Shown piece after piece: positions 22,098-30,340 of a stretch of 31,917 nt of DNA. Both the position numbers and the translations under genes were made by a program. Origin of the DNA: a virus; IMG/VR virus record IMGVR_UViG_3300030333_008567, positions 1 to 31,917 of that record, one strand, 5' to 3'. Under the pieces are notes generated by a model. That model was given only the letters and a program-made list of their open reading frames with translations. It made no database searches and was not told the origin of the DNA. The stretch's first letter is position 1; every line of letters begins with the position of its first letter.

Positions 22098-23834
22098 ATG
22101 AAAAATACCCGCGATTATTATTTGGGTAATCCTAACCTGCCTACTGACAGTACCAAGTTTGAGTGGACACCTCAAATGGTTAAACAGTTAAAGAAGGCAA
22201 AGCAAAATCTTCTTTATTTTGCAGAAAACTTCTTTTATATTGTCAACCTAGACAGAGGGCGAGAAATGATTACTCTACACTCTTGTCAAAAGAGAGCATT
22301 AAGGGGTATGAGAGATAATCGCTTCTTTATATTACTTGCCTCTAGACAGATTGGTAAAACTACCATGATGACAATTTATACGTTATGGCATGCATGTTTT
22401 AATAGTGATCAACGTATATTAATTGTAGCTAACAAAGAAGGTACAGCAAAAGAAATATTTTCTCGTGTTAGAATGGCTTATGAAGAACTTCCTAACTGGC
22501 TTAAACCTGGTGTTAGTGAGTATGGTAAAGAGTCGATGAAGTTAACTAACGGTACTTCAATTGGTATTAGTACTACAACAGGAACCGCAGCACGTGGTCA
22601 ATCTATTAATGTGTTGGTGCTGGATGAGTTGGCATTTATTGAACCTCATTTAGTAGATCAATTTTGGAAATCTGTTTTTCCTGTAATTTCATCTTCGAAA
22701 AAGTCTAAAATTTTTATAGCTTCAACTGCAAACGGAACCGATAACCTATTTTATAAAATTTGGAATGGTGCTATTGAAGAAACCAACGGTTGGGGTCATG
22801 ATAAAATTTTATGGGACGAAGTACCTGGTAGAGACGACAAATGGAAAATGGAAACCATGCGTACTATCGGTAGTGAAGAAGCTTTTAATCAAGAATTTAA
22901 CTGTGAATTTATATCTGCAGGTGAAATGGCAATTAATGAAGAGATATTCGAAACTCTTAAAGTTAATTGTATTAAACCTAAGATGACTATGGAAGAGGGT
23001 AAGTATAAAATATGGAGAGAACCCGACGATCAAGGTTTATATGCAGTTGGTGTTGACGTATCTGAAGGTATTGGACAAAATGCAAGTGTAATTCAAATAT
23101 TCGATTTAAAAGACCTTACTAATATAGAGCAAGTTGCTTGTTATCATGATACAAATATAAATCCTATTCATTTTACCCAAAAACTATACGAAATTTTATT
23201 GCAGTGGGGTTCACCTCCTGCATTAGTAGAACGTAACAACTGTGGAGCACAGGTTGTTGAACAGCTCTATTATAATATGAGATACCCTAACGTGGTTACT
23301 TTCAATGCTGGTACAGGAAAAGTAAAAGCAAACCGGGTTGGTGTATTAGCTCATACAAATACCAAGTATAGAATGGTAACTAACATGAGGTATTTCGTTA
23401 ATGAATTACGTTCTGTTAACATTAGAGACATTGAAACCCTTACGGAAATCAAGAATTTTATCAAATACCCTAACGGAAAATGGGCTGCTAAGCCAGGTAT
23501 TGGAATGCTTGATGACCGTGTAATGTCTCTAGGTTGGGCTCTTATTATATTAGACAATGAAGTTGTAGAAAAATATTTTGAAGTTGTTTCTAAAGACGAT
23601 AATGGAAGACCCGCACAACTTAACAGATATGATTATGATTTTCACACTCCTGTTGCAAAAGGTCTTTTTGATGAAGAGCAAGACAGAGATGTAGACGGTA
23701 TTGTTTTCAATGAACAGTTTAATGAAGAAAATAACGTTGAACTTGGTCAAATGCTACAAAACGGTTGGGTAAGAGCTGGTGATTTTCAATCTTCAAGATC
23801 ATTTTCACCTGTAAGCGATTTAGGTTTGTATTAA
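22098..23834 (+). CDS. 17: gp17-like large terminase (packaging ATPase/nuclease)
   Basis: The motor domain has Walker A SRQIGKTT (Lys87 when counted from the ATG at 22098), Walker B VLVLDE (Asp176, Glu177) and the coupling region IASTANG. The RNase H-fold nuclease begins with VGVDVSEG (Asp320), and LDDRVMSLGWAL near the C-terminus matches the last catalytic Asp region. The length of about 578 residues is slightly below T4 gp17 (610). It cuts concatemeric DNA and packages it into the prohead. A TTG six codons upstream (22080) is an alternative start. The divergent late gene at 22040 shares the 57-bp intergenic stretch. Confidence 0.94.
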   Translation: MKNTRDYYLGNPNLPTDSTKFEWTPQMVKQLKKAKQNLLYFAENFFYIVNLDRGREMITLHSCQKRALRGMRDNRFFILLASRQIGKTTMMTIYTLWHACFNSDQRILIVANKEGTAKEIFSRVRMAYEELPNWLKPGVSEYGKESMKLTNGTSIGISTTTGTAARGQSINVLVLDELAFIEPHLVDQFWKSVFPVISSSKKSKIFIASTANGTDNLFYKIWNGAIEETNGWGHDKILWDEVPGRDDKWKMETMRTIGSEEAFNQEFNCEFISAGEMAINEEIFETLKVNCIKPKMTMEEGKYKIWREPDDQGLYAVGVDVSEGIGQNASVIQIFDLKDLTNIEQVACYHDTNINPIHFTQKLYEILLQWGSPPALVERNNCGAQVVEQLYYNMRYPNVVTFNAGTGKVKANRVGVLAHTNTKYRMVTNMRYFVNELRSVNIRDIETLTEIKNFIKYPNGKWAAKPGIGMLDDRVMSLGWALIILDNEVVEKYFEVVSKDDNGRPAQLNRYDYDFHTPVAKGLFDEEQDRDVDGIVFNEQFNEENNVELGQMLQNGWVRAGDFQSSRSFSPVSDLGLY

Positions 23835-23837
23835 ATA
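23830..23837 (+). promoter_or_regulatory. Late-like motif before gene 23844
   Basis: ATTAAATA, 6 bases before ATG at 23844. It contains the stop codon of gp17, so it is less certain. Confidence 0.4.
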
Positions 23838-23843
23838 TAGAAT

Positions 23844-24428
23844 ATGCCAGAGTACGTACAATCATCTTTTAATAAAGAAAGAAAGGATAAGTTTGTTATG
23901 GTTGTACCCATACCTGAATTTCTCAAAAAAGATGTTAATAAGGAAGAAGCAAACAGAAATGACAATAATGTAAATCCTGATAGCGTACAATTTTCAATTT
24001 ACGGGTCGATAGTACCTAAAGTAGAAATACCAAACGTACCTGTAAGATATTCTGGTCAAACTTTGAACGTTACAAGTTATAATCGCCCTGAGTATGACCC
24101 TGTAACGGTGAATTTTACAATTGACAATAGATTTTCAAATTATTGGTTCATTTATAAATGGTTAGATAAAATGCAAGATGATTATGCAGGTTATTTTAAT
24201 CCTAAAAAAGACTACCCTAATGGAGAATCAGTAGAAAAAGAGTACATGGCTAATTTTACTATCTATGCATTAGATGAATATAATAAGAAAGTCGCTCAAT
24301 TTGACTACACAAAAGCATTTCCTACATTTTTAGCGGGTATAGATTATTCTTATAGAACCCCAGATGAAATTGAATCTTCTTTCACCTTCTCCTACAGCCA
24401 GTTTTACGTGTCTCTTTTGAACCCTTGA
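23844..24428 (+). CDS. Structural protein with tail-tube-like pattern
   Basis: A 194-residue protein between terminase and sheath. The first 45 residues are charged. The rest has a beta-rich pattern (FSIYGSIVPKVEIPNVPVRYSGQ, DPVTVNFTIDNRFSNYWFIYKWL, MANFTIYALDEYNKK) resembling tail-tube-fold proteins such as gp19, gp48 and gp54. A baseplate-tube or tail-terminator function is possible. The exact T4 counterpart is not established from sequence by eye. Confidence 0.65.
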   Translation: MPEYVQSSFNKERKDKFVMVVPIPEFLKKDVNKEEANRNDNNVNPDSVQFSIYGSIVPKVEIPNVPVRYSGQTLNVTSYNRPEYDPVTVNFTIDNRFSNYWFIYKWLDKMQDDYAGYFNPKKDYPNGESVEKEYMANFTIYALDEYNKKVAQFDYTKAFPTFLAGIDYSYRTPDEIESSFTFSYSQFYVSLLNP

Positions 24429-24474
24429 GTTATTTATTATACTTGGCATTTTTCCAAAGTTTTTATTAGTAAAA

Positions 24475-24482
24475 CATAAATA
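24475..24482 (+). promoter_or_regulatory. T4-type late promoter for gp18
   Basis: CATAAATA, 5 bases, ATG at 24488. The 59-bp gap before it carries no other gene. Confidence 0.7.
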
Positions 24483-24487
24483 TACAT

Positions 24488-27028
24488 ATGGCACAAAGAA
24501 CTATTCAAAGTCCCGGTGTAGAAATTAACGAGGTTGATCTTTCGTTAGGGGCCGGTAGTAAAATCGGCACTAACATTTTCGTTACCGGGTTCGCACCCCA
24601 AGGACCTAGTGATGAAATCGTACAGGTTTCTAGCTTATCGGAATTTGCTCAAATTTACGGAACACCGACAAATGCAGCAGAAAGATATTTTTATCATACA
24701 GTAGCACAAAGTTTCAATAGTAGAGCAAATATCTTGGTAAATAGATTACCATATGGTGAGTCCTTAGGTTCAGGTTTTACCAACAAATATTTTGCTACAG
24801 TTTATCCAGCAGTACCAGTAAACACAACAGCTCTTGATAATTCAATGACTTCTTACTTGTCTGCTAACATTGATGAAGCTGGTGGTGAAACTATTGCACA
24901 ATTTTCGCCAGCAAGTGCAGGTGACGTAGTTCAGTATTATTTGGGTAAACCAACATTTTTAAATCTTACAGAAGCTCAGTATAATGCTGTCTTAGATGAT
25001 TCCGCTATTCAATGGAGTAATAATGCTGGTGCAGCTCGTGAATCCGGTCCAGGTAGCCGTACCGTTGCAAGTGGTTCTTCTTTTGCTGGTTCATTTCAAG
25101 TAGACAACGGAAACACTTCAATTAGAGGCCAGCTTTCATCGTTAGACACGTCTGCTTTGATTATTCTTAATACTGCCAAAACAACAATTAATAATAGATA
25201 CGAAGGTTATTATAATATCTTGCTTGATAATACAAACCTTTATGGTACTACAAATTACGATGATATTGATCGTATTACAGTATCGACTAATGAATCAGAT
25301 TCAACTCAGCAATATAGCGTATTGCAACAAGTGCCAAGTTCAAGAATTAATTTTGCTTTAAGTGCAAATTACAATTCTGATTTTGTAGAACAAAATATTT
25401 CTGAAGTTACTGAAAAGATTGCAACATTTAATGTAGCAACATCTGCATTTAATGATACATTAATATATGGTTTGTATAAATTAAGAACATCTGTTTTCTC
25501 TCCTGAAGTTATTAAGCTTGATTTTGTACTTGAAGAGGGTTATTTTGGTAGTTTTGATTATTATAGACAGATTCAATCTGAGCAAGGTGGTACACCTGTT
25601 AGTTTTTACTTACCTCAGAAAGTTTCTAACCAGTCAGTTAATGTTAACTTTAAAGTTAACCCAAATATTTCTGGTAAATTCTCAGGAACAACATTAACAA
25701 ATGAAGGTCAACCAACTCGTCAGATTAGAATTACAACCGATGGTTTAATTAATAGAACGTATGCAAATAGTGATACCGATCAAGCTACAGCTTATAAAGG
25801 TATTGTAGGTATTACTTCAAATCAAGTTCAAAACATTTCTGATGGTAATACCATTTATGAATCAGGAGGTACATTAAGAGGTACATCTCATGGTTTAGGT
25901 GTAGATCCATTATTACCAGCAGCTAAGTACAGCACTACAAAACAATCAAATAATAATGTTGGTGATATTCCAGGTAAGATTGATAGGGTATTTGATAGAT
26001 TAGCAAATCAAGATCTTTTCGATATTGATATTATGGCTGAAGGTGGATTAGGTACTATTAACACAACAGTTAATAATACTTCCGATACTGAAAATAAGCA
26101 AGCGTTGTATTTCGACGATCGTGACAGTCTTACAAATTTAAATGGATTGTCTTCGACATATACAGCACTACCTTCAGCTGCAGCAGCTATTAGAAGTGAT
26201 TGGGCAGCAGTTCAGAACAAGTTTATTAGTTTTGCTGAGAATACAAGAAAGGATTTCATTTACATTTCCGATCCTATTCGTCAGATTTATGTTCAAGGTG
26301 AAAATAGTAAGACGATTAATATTCCAGGCAATACATTTGCTCTTAATATCTTAGCACCGACTAAACAAATCTATAGCATTCTTAATACAAACTATGCAGC
26401 AGCTTATGCAAGTTGGGCTCAAGTAACTGACTCAACTGTAAGTGGTCAAGTTTGGATTCCAATGTCTGGTTTAGCTGCAGCAAAATATGCACAAACAGAT
26501 GCTAATTTTGCACCATGGTATGCACCAGCTGGTTTCACAAGAGGGTTGCTTAATACAGCAAATGACGTTGCAATTTATCCGAACCAGAAACAGCGCGATT
26601 CATTATATGATCAATGTAACATTAACCCAGTAGCGTTCTTCCCGAGTGAAGGTTTTGTTATTTACGGACAAAAGACACTACAAAACAAACCAAGCGCGTT
26701 TGATAGAATTAATGTTAGAAGGTTGTTCTTATATCTTGAAAAACGAGTTAAAGAAACAGTCAAGTACTTCGTATTCGAACCAAATACATTGTTTACAAGA
26801 ACAAATGTTCTTAATGTAATCAATCCTATTATGGAAGATGCGAAGAATAACCAAGGCTTGTATGATTACCTTGTTATTTGTGACGAACGTAATAATACAC
26901 CAGAGGTTATTGACAGAAACGAATTAGTCGTCGACATATATCTGAAACCTGTAAAATCTGCAGAGTTCATATTGGTCAACTTCTACGCTACCAGAACAGG
27001 TGCTGATTTTAGCGAAATAGTAAGTTAA
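24488..27028 (+). CDS. 18: gp18-like contractile tail sheath protein
   Basis: The N-terminus RTIQSPGVEINEVDLS followed by GTNIFVTGFAPQGPSDEI is the standard sheath start in T4-like phages. The C-terminal region (NVRRLFLYLEKRVKETVKYFVFEPN, DYLVICDERNNTPEVIDRNELVVDIYLKPVKSAEFILVNF) is the conserved core that docks to the tube. At 846 residues it is about 190 longer than T4 gp18 (659); the extra sequence is probably in the variable outer domains (around 130-550), which are Ser/Thr/Asn-rich. A late promoter precedes it and a strong terminator follows. Confidence 0.93.
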   Translation: MAQRTIQSPGVEINEVDLSLGAGSKIGTNIFVTGFAPQGPSDEIVQVSSLSEFAQIYGTPTNAAERYFYHTVAQSFNSRANILVNRLPYGESLGSGFTNKYFATVYPAVPVNTTALDNSMTSYLSANIDEAGGETIAQFSPASAGDVVQYYLGKPTFLNLTEAQYNAVLDDSAIQWSNNAGAARESGPGSRTVASGSSFAGSFQVDNGNTSIRGQLSSLDTSALIILNTAKTTINNRYEGYYNILLDNTNLYGTTNYDDIDRITVSTNESDSTQQYSVLQQVPSSRINFALSANYNSDFVEQNISEVTEKIATFNVATSAFNDTLIYGLYKLRTSVFSPEVIKLDFVLEEGYFGSFDYYRQIQSEQGGTPVSFYLPQKVSNQSVNVNFKVNPNISGKFSGTTLTNEGQPTRQIRITTDGLINRTYANSDTDQATAYKGIVGITSNQVQNISDGNTIYESGGTLRGTSHGLGVDPLLPAAKYSTTKQSNNNVGDIPGKIDRVFDRLANQDLFDIDIMAEGGLGTINTTVNNTSDTENKQALYFDDRDSLTNLNGLSSTYTALPSAAAAIRSDWAAVQNKFISFAENTRKDFIYISDPIRQIYVQGENSKTINIPGNTFALNILAPTKQIYSILNTNYAAAYASWAQVTDSTVSGQVWIPMSGLAAAKYAQTDANFAPWYAPAGFTRGLLNTANDVAIYPNQKQRDSLYDQCNINPVAFFPSEGFVIYGQKTLQNKPSAFDRINVRRLFLYLEKRVKETVKYFVFEPNTLFTRTNVLNVINPIMEDAKNNQGLYDYLVICDERNNTPEVIDRNELVVDIYLKPVKSAEFILVNFYATRTGADFSEIVS

Positions 27029-27058
27029 TCTTACACTGGCGAAAATCAGTACTAATAA

Positions 27059-27084
27059 GCCGAGCCGAAAGGCTCGGCTTTTTT
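27059..27084 (+). terminator. Rho-independent terminator after gp18
   Basis: GCCGAGCC, GAAA tetraloop, GGCTCGGC, then TTTTTT: an 8-bp perfect GC-rich stem in an AT-rich genome. It would separate abundant sheath mRNA from tube mRNA, which has its own late promoter 10 bases on. Confidence 0.95.
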
Positions 27085-27093
27085 GGTGGGAAG

Positions 27094-27101
27094 CATAAAT
27101 A
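27094..27101 (+). promoter_or_regulatory. T4-type late promoter for gp19
   Basis: CATAAATA, 5 bases, ATG at 27107, directly after the gp18 terminator. Confidence 0.7.
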
Positions 27102-27106
27102 TAGAT

Positions 27107-27652
27107 ATGCCAGATGTACAACAGACAATTTCTGATTTTTACAGAGTAGCCTTAGAACGAGACTTCGCACGTGACTTTCAATTTCGTATTTTATCGATTG
27201 AAAGTGGAGGTGCATCAGACGTTACTTTCGACGAAGACGATTTAGTATACGCCACAGCAGGACAGCTTCCTGAAAGAGCTATTACTAACGTACCTGTTCC
27301 ATATATGGGCTTGCAATTTAACCTTCCAGGTAATGCGACTTACCCTGGTAGTGAAGGTTATAGCTTACAATTCTATTGTGATCAGCAATCTCAAATTAGA
27401 CAGAAGTTCGAAGATATGTCTCGTGATATTTTTGATGATGCTACATCTACTGGTAATTATTTTGCACCCAGACAGTCAGCTACTATAAATCTGGTTCAAT
27501 TAGATACCCAGTTAGATGAAGTTGCACAATACCAATTAGTTGGTGCATCAGTTAGAAATGTAGGGGCGCTAGATTATACTATTTCTTCTGGTAGTGGTCA
27601 GATAGTAACTTTTACAGCTACTATGGCTTACCATTACTTTAAACGAAATTAG
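27107..27652 (+). CDS. 19: gp19-like tail tube protein
   Basis: The start at ATG 27107 (181 residues, MPDVQQTISDFYRVALERDFARDFQFRI) is fixed by the late motif 5 bases upstream. The segments TISDFYRVALERDFARDFQFRIL and LPGNATYPGSEGYSLQFYCD, and the C-terminal beta strands, match T4-type tail tube proteins (T4 gp19 is 163). It forms the hexameric tube inside the sheath. Position after gp18 agrees with T4. Confidence 0.92.
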   Translation: MPDVQQTISDFYRVALERDFARDFQFRILSIESGGASDVTFDEDDLVYATAGQLPERAITNVPVPYMGLQFNLPGNATYPGSEGYSLQFYCDQQSQIRQKFEDMSRDIFDDATSTGNYFAPRQSATINLVQLDTQLDEVAQYQLVGASVRNVGALDYTISSGSGQIVTFTATMAYHYFKRN

Positions 27653-27661
27653 TAATAGTCA

Positions 27662-28030
27662 GTGAAATTTAAGAACAAGCCTAAAGTTCGTATTAAAACA
27701 GAGCTTAATCACGATTCCGGTGTAGCATACTTTACGCTAATAAAGAAAAATAAAGTTAAGGATACCGAGATAGGTAAACTTGAAGTTGATATAGGACGAG
27801 AACATAAGTTTTTGGTAATTTCATCTCATATAGACCTAACATATAGAAATAACGGCTTCGGTAAAATGCTTTATGAAAGAGCTCTTAAAAAACTTGGTAA
27901 ACTAAAAACTCAATTTTATGAAGCAAGTCACGAAGCTCAGCGCGTGTGGGTATCGTTAGCTAAAAAGTATAAACACCGTAAAAGTTTTTTCGAAGGTACT
28001 CTAATTTTAAGAAACAAATTAAATAATTAA
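27662..28030 (+). CDS. Small GNAT-family acetyltransferase
   Basis: A 122-residue protein with a GTG start. The acetyl-CoA-binding motif A is visible as ISSHIDLTYRNNGFGKMLYERALKKLG, with R-x-x-G-x-G-K at 62-68. The N-terminal strands and the C-terminal HEAQRVWVSLAKKY segment fit a compact GNAT fold. It is placed between the tail tube and a baseplate-tube-like gene, so it is transcribed with tail proteins; the acceptor is unknown. It may acetylate a tail or host protein. A catalytically dead GNAT-like structural protein is the alternative. Confidence 0.75.
   Translation: MKFKNKPKVRIKTELNHDSGVAYFTLIKKNKVKDTEIGKLEVDIGREHKFLVISSHIDLTYRNNGFGKMLYERALKKLGKLKTQFYEASHEAQRVWVSLAKKYKHRKSFFEGTLILRNKLNN
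28018..28025 (+). promoter_or_regulatory. Late-like motif before gene 28031
   Basis: ATTAAATA, 5 bases, ATG at 28031; overlaps the 3' end of the GNAT gene. Confidence 0.45.
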
Positions 28031-28927
28031 ATGCCTGGACCGAATCCTTTTACAGAAGCAATTAGAGGTTTAGGGGACAATGTTAGTAACATTTTTAAAG
28101 GTACTAATCCCCTTACACAGCCTTCTATTACTTCACTTTTTGGGTTTACCGTACCAGGTACCCCGTTAGTAAGTTCAAGAGATTTTTTCTTAACTCAGAT
28201 GGAATCGTGGTTTACTGCTATTCCAATGCGCACCCAATGGATGGTTTTAATTGAAGGTTATCCTGAACTTTTACAAACAGCAGTAATCCAACAACTAGAA
28301 AATACCTTTGGTAATTCCAATAATTACGATATTAATCAATCGATGTCTATCTTAAAGTCGTTTCCTTTAAACAAAGTTGTTGGTTGTCTTTTTGCACAAG
28401 GTGTAGATATACCAGCAAATGAAAAACTTGAAGTTAACAGGGATAAAGTTTATGCAGATAAACAAAGAGGTTTTATTCCTGGGTTGGTTTCGAATGGTAG
28501 AGAGCCATATGGTAATTTAACTTTACAATTTAGAGAAACAAATTTAAGTTTTACTGATTTTGTTGTAAGGCCTTGGACTATTTTAGCTGAAAATTTTGGC
28601 TTTGTAGCAAGACCTGATGGCGATCAAAGAAATGTAAGTACTAATATTCACGTTTTTCAATTTACGAGAACATATCAAAAACTTTCTCAAATACCCCGAA
28701 AAATGTGGTCATTTTATAATTGTATACCTGTTTCAGTAGATAATAAAAATTTAACTTACGATCAAGAGTCATTAGAAATAAATTCTACAGAATGGGCATT
28801 TAGTAATTATGCTGTAGCTAATAGTTTATATTTACCCGTACCAGATATTATTAATAAAATACAACAAAAAGGTTGGAAGTCTCTTATTCCAACTATTTCT
28901 CCTTTCCAGAAAGATTTTGGTACTTGA
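28031..28927 (+). CDS. Tail-tube-related structural protein, candidate baseplate-tube initiator (gp48/gp54-like)
   Basis: The 298-residue protein has a Pro/Gly-rich N-terminus and a C-terminal two-thirds with tube-like beta pattern (TLQFRETNLSFTDFVVRPWTILAE and CIPVSVDNKNLTYDQESLEINSTEWAF, where the last is like the closing strands of tube proteins). Such a domain occurs in T4 gp48 and gp54, which cap the baseplate and start tube assembly. The neighbouring baseplate-like gene supports this. Portal protein, which follows gp19 in T4, does not match in size or sequence. Confidence 0.6.
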   Translation: MPGPNPFTEAIRGLGDNVSNIFKGTNPLTQPSITSLFGFTVPGTPLVSSRDFFLTQMESWFTAIPMRTQWMVLIEGYPELLQTAVIQQLENTFGNSNNYDINQSMSILKSFPLNKVVGCLFAQGVDIPANEKLEVNRDKVYADKQRGFIPGLVSNGREPYGNLTLQFRETNLSFTDFVVRPWTILAENFGFVARPDGDQRNVSTNIHVFQFTRTYQKLSQIPRKMWSFYNCIPVSVDNKNLTYDQESLEINSTEWAFSNYAVANSLYLPVPDIINKIQQKGWKSLIPTISPFQKDFGT

Positions 28928-28951
28928 TTCTTATCGGATTTATTTTATAAT
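28924..28951 (+). promoter_or_regulatory. Sigma70-like promoter for gene 28957
   Basis: TTGATT (28924-28929), 16-bp spacer, TATAAT (28946-28951), 5 bases to the GTG at 28957; it decides this GTG start. Confidence 0.65.
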
Positions 28952-28956
28952 AAATT

Positions 28957-29793
28957 GTGTTTTCGTTTCCAGTAAACATTACGAATAATAAAGAAGTATT
29001 CTGCAAAGAACTCACTAATGGTCATTACAAAAATATTTTAAAATATCTTCAAAATAATGATGACGTAAATTTAGCAAAATATTTCGAACAAATTATTTCA
29101 GAGTTAGTAAAAGAAAAGAATTTAAACTATATAGATAAGTTAATTATTTTATTATATGCAAGAAGCGTTAGTATAAATGCTAATTTAGAAATAAGCAGTA
29201 ATAATACTAAAAATACCGTACAAGTAAAATTTTTAGCAGATAAAATTCTTGAAGGTTATCACCCATTTGAAAGAACAATCTATCAAGAAGAAAATGATAT
29301 CGAAGTAACTATTGGTTACCCTCTTACTATAACCGAATCAGATGATATATTATCTAAAATTCATAGAATAAAAATAGGAGAGGTACAGACAGATATAGAA
29401 TCATTAACAGATTTAGAAAAAGATAATTTATTCTCTTTACTACCAAGTTCGCTTTCAAAGTTTATAGTAAATGAATTAGAAAAAGAACCCACACCCTATA
29501 CAAAATTGTTTAGTTACCAATCGGGTACTGAAAGAAAAGAACTTTTATATACTTTCGATGCAAAAGAAAATTTTGAATTGTTAAAATTATGCTTTTCTGA
29601 CAATCTTAACAATTTTTATTATTATGAATATATTAGTTTAACTAAATTACGAATGTCGCTTTCAGATTTTTTAGATAGATGCACACCTAATGAAGTTCAA
29701 TTACATATTAAAAACATAATAAAAGAAAATGAACACAATAAACCTAAATCTAAAACAGACATGCCAAGACCTGGATTAGGTGTGCCTGGTTAA
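28957..29793 (+). CDS. Probable baseplate hub/assembly protein (gp26/gp51-like)
   Basis: The 278-residue protein starts with GTG 5 bases after a TATAAT box. The first 80 residues (VFCKELTNGHYKNILKYLQNNDDVNLAKYFEQI, then NYIDKLIILLYARSVSINANLEI) resemble the T4-type baseplate protein family that includes gp26, as remembered. The C-terminus ends in a Pro/Lys-rich tail. The early-type promoter rather than a late motif would fit an assembly factor needed in small amounts, though that is inference. Confidence 0.55.
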   Translation: MFSFPVNITNNKEVFCKELTNGHYKNILKYLQNNDDVNLAKYFEQIISELVKEKNLNYIDKLIILLYARSVSINANLEISSNNTKNTVQVKFLADKILEGYHPFERTIYQEENDIEVTIGYPLTITESDDILSKIHRIKIGEVQTDIESLTDLEKDNLFSLLPSSLSKFIVNELEKEPTPYTKLFSYQSGTERKELLYTFDAKENFELLKLCFSDNLNNFYYYEYISLTKLRMSLSDFLDRCTPNEVQLHIKNIIKENEHNKPKSKTDMPRPGLGVPG

Positions 29794-29804
29794 TAAGTGT
29801 TTGT

Positions 29805-30065
29805 ATGGCATTGAATCCTGAAGAAATTAATAAAGTAAACGATCTTTACAGACAATTGGACGAAAAAGAAATCACCATTAAAGGTCTTAGAGATCAATTA
29901 GATACCGCACAAGCTACTATCAATTTTATGAACACTACATTAGAAGAATATAAAGGTTTAGCTAATAATGTAGGTGAAAAGGTTAAACTTCTCTTAGATA
30001 AGGTTGATAATCTTGAAGCTTCTAATACAAAATCGTCAGTCAAAAAGGCAACAGTTAAAAAGTAA
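29805..30065 (+). CDS. Small coiled-coil protein
   Basis: The 86-residue protein is nearly all helix with heptad-like hydrophobic spacing (INKVNDLYRQLDEKEITIKGLRDQLDTAQATINFM) and a basic Lys/Val tail (SSVKKATVKK). No family is recognised. It follows the baseplate-like gene by 11 bases. Oligomerisation through a coiled coil is likely. Confidence 0.65.
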   Translation: MALNPEEINKVNDLYRQLDEKEITIKGLRDQLDTAQATINFMNTTLEEYKGLANNVGEKVKLLLDKVDNLEASNTKSSVKKATVKK

Positions 30066-30071
30066 TAAATA
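30064..30071 (+). promoter_or_regulatory. T4-type late promoter for gene 30077
   Basis: AATAAATA, 5 bases, ATG at 30077. It includes the TAA stop of the preceding gene. Confidence 0.6.
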
Positions 30072-30076
30072 CTTTT

Positions 30077-30304
30077 ATGCCAGATGATTTACTTACAGTT
30101 GATAAACGTGACGATTACACCTTAAAAACAATTGATGTAAATTCTGGAGCAATTAAAACTGTTCGTCAAGTTGGCGGAAAAATTATACAAGGACCTGTCA
30201 TAACAGGTGATAAAGTTTCGGTGACAATCGAAACTCCTACCGGTAAAGTCGGTAAAGTTTTTAAACTTCCGACTTTAATTATTCAAAAAAGTTACCCAGT
30301 GTAG
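30077..30304 (+). CDS. Small late beta-rich protein
   Basis: A 75-residue protein preceded by a late motif. Alternating hydrophobic residues and glycines (GGKIIQGPVITGDKVSVTIETPTGKVGKVFKLP) suggest a small beta barrel or sandwich. No family is recognised. Late timing suggests a virion accessory or decoration protein. Confidence 0.65.
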   Translation: MPDDLLTVDKRDDYTLKTIDVNSGAIKTVRQVGGKIIQGPVITGDKVSVTIETPTGKVGKVFKLPTLIIQKSYPV

Positions 30305-30305
30305 C

Positions 30306-30333
30306 TTGAACCCTCGAGTAAGTTTCTTATTAT
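30306..30333 (+). promoter_or_regulatory. Sigma70-like promoter for gene 30341 and nrdA
   Basis: TTGAAC (30306-30311), 16-bp spacer, TATTAT (30328-30333), 7 bases to the ATG at 30341. Probably also drives nrdA, whose start overlaps the end of gene 30341. Confidence 0.6.
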
Positions 30334-30340
30334 TATTAGT

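Noticed and set aside
27083-27106. TTG start at 27083 for gp19
   Set aside because: It lies in the T tract of the gp18 terminator; ATG at 27107 follows a late motif at standard spacing and gives the normal N-terminus.
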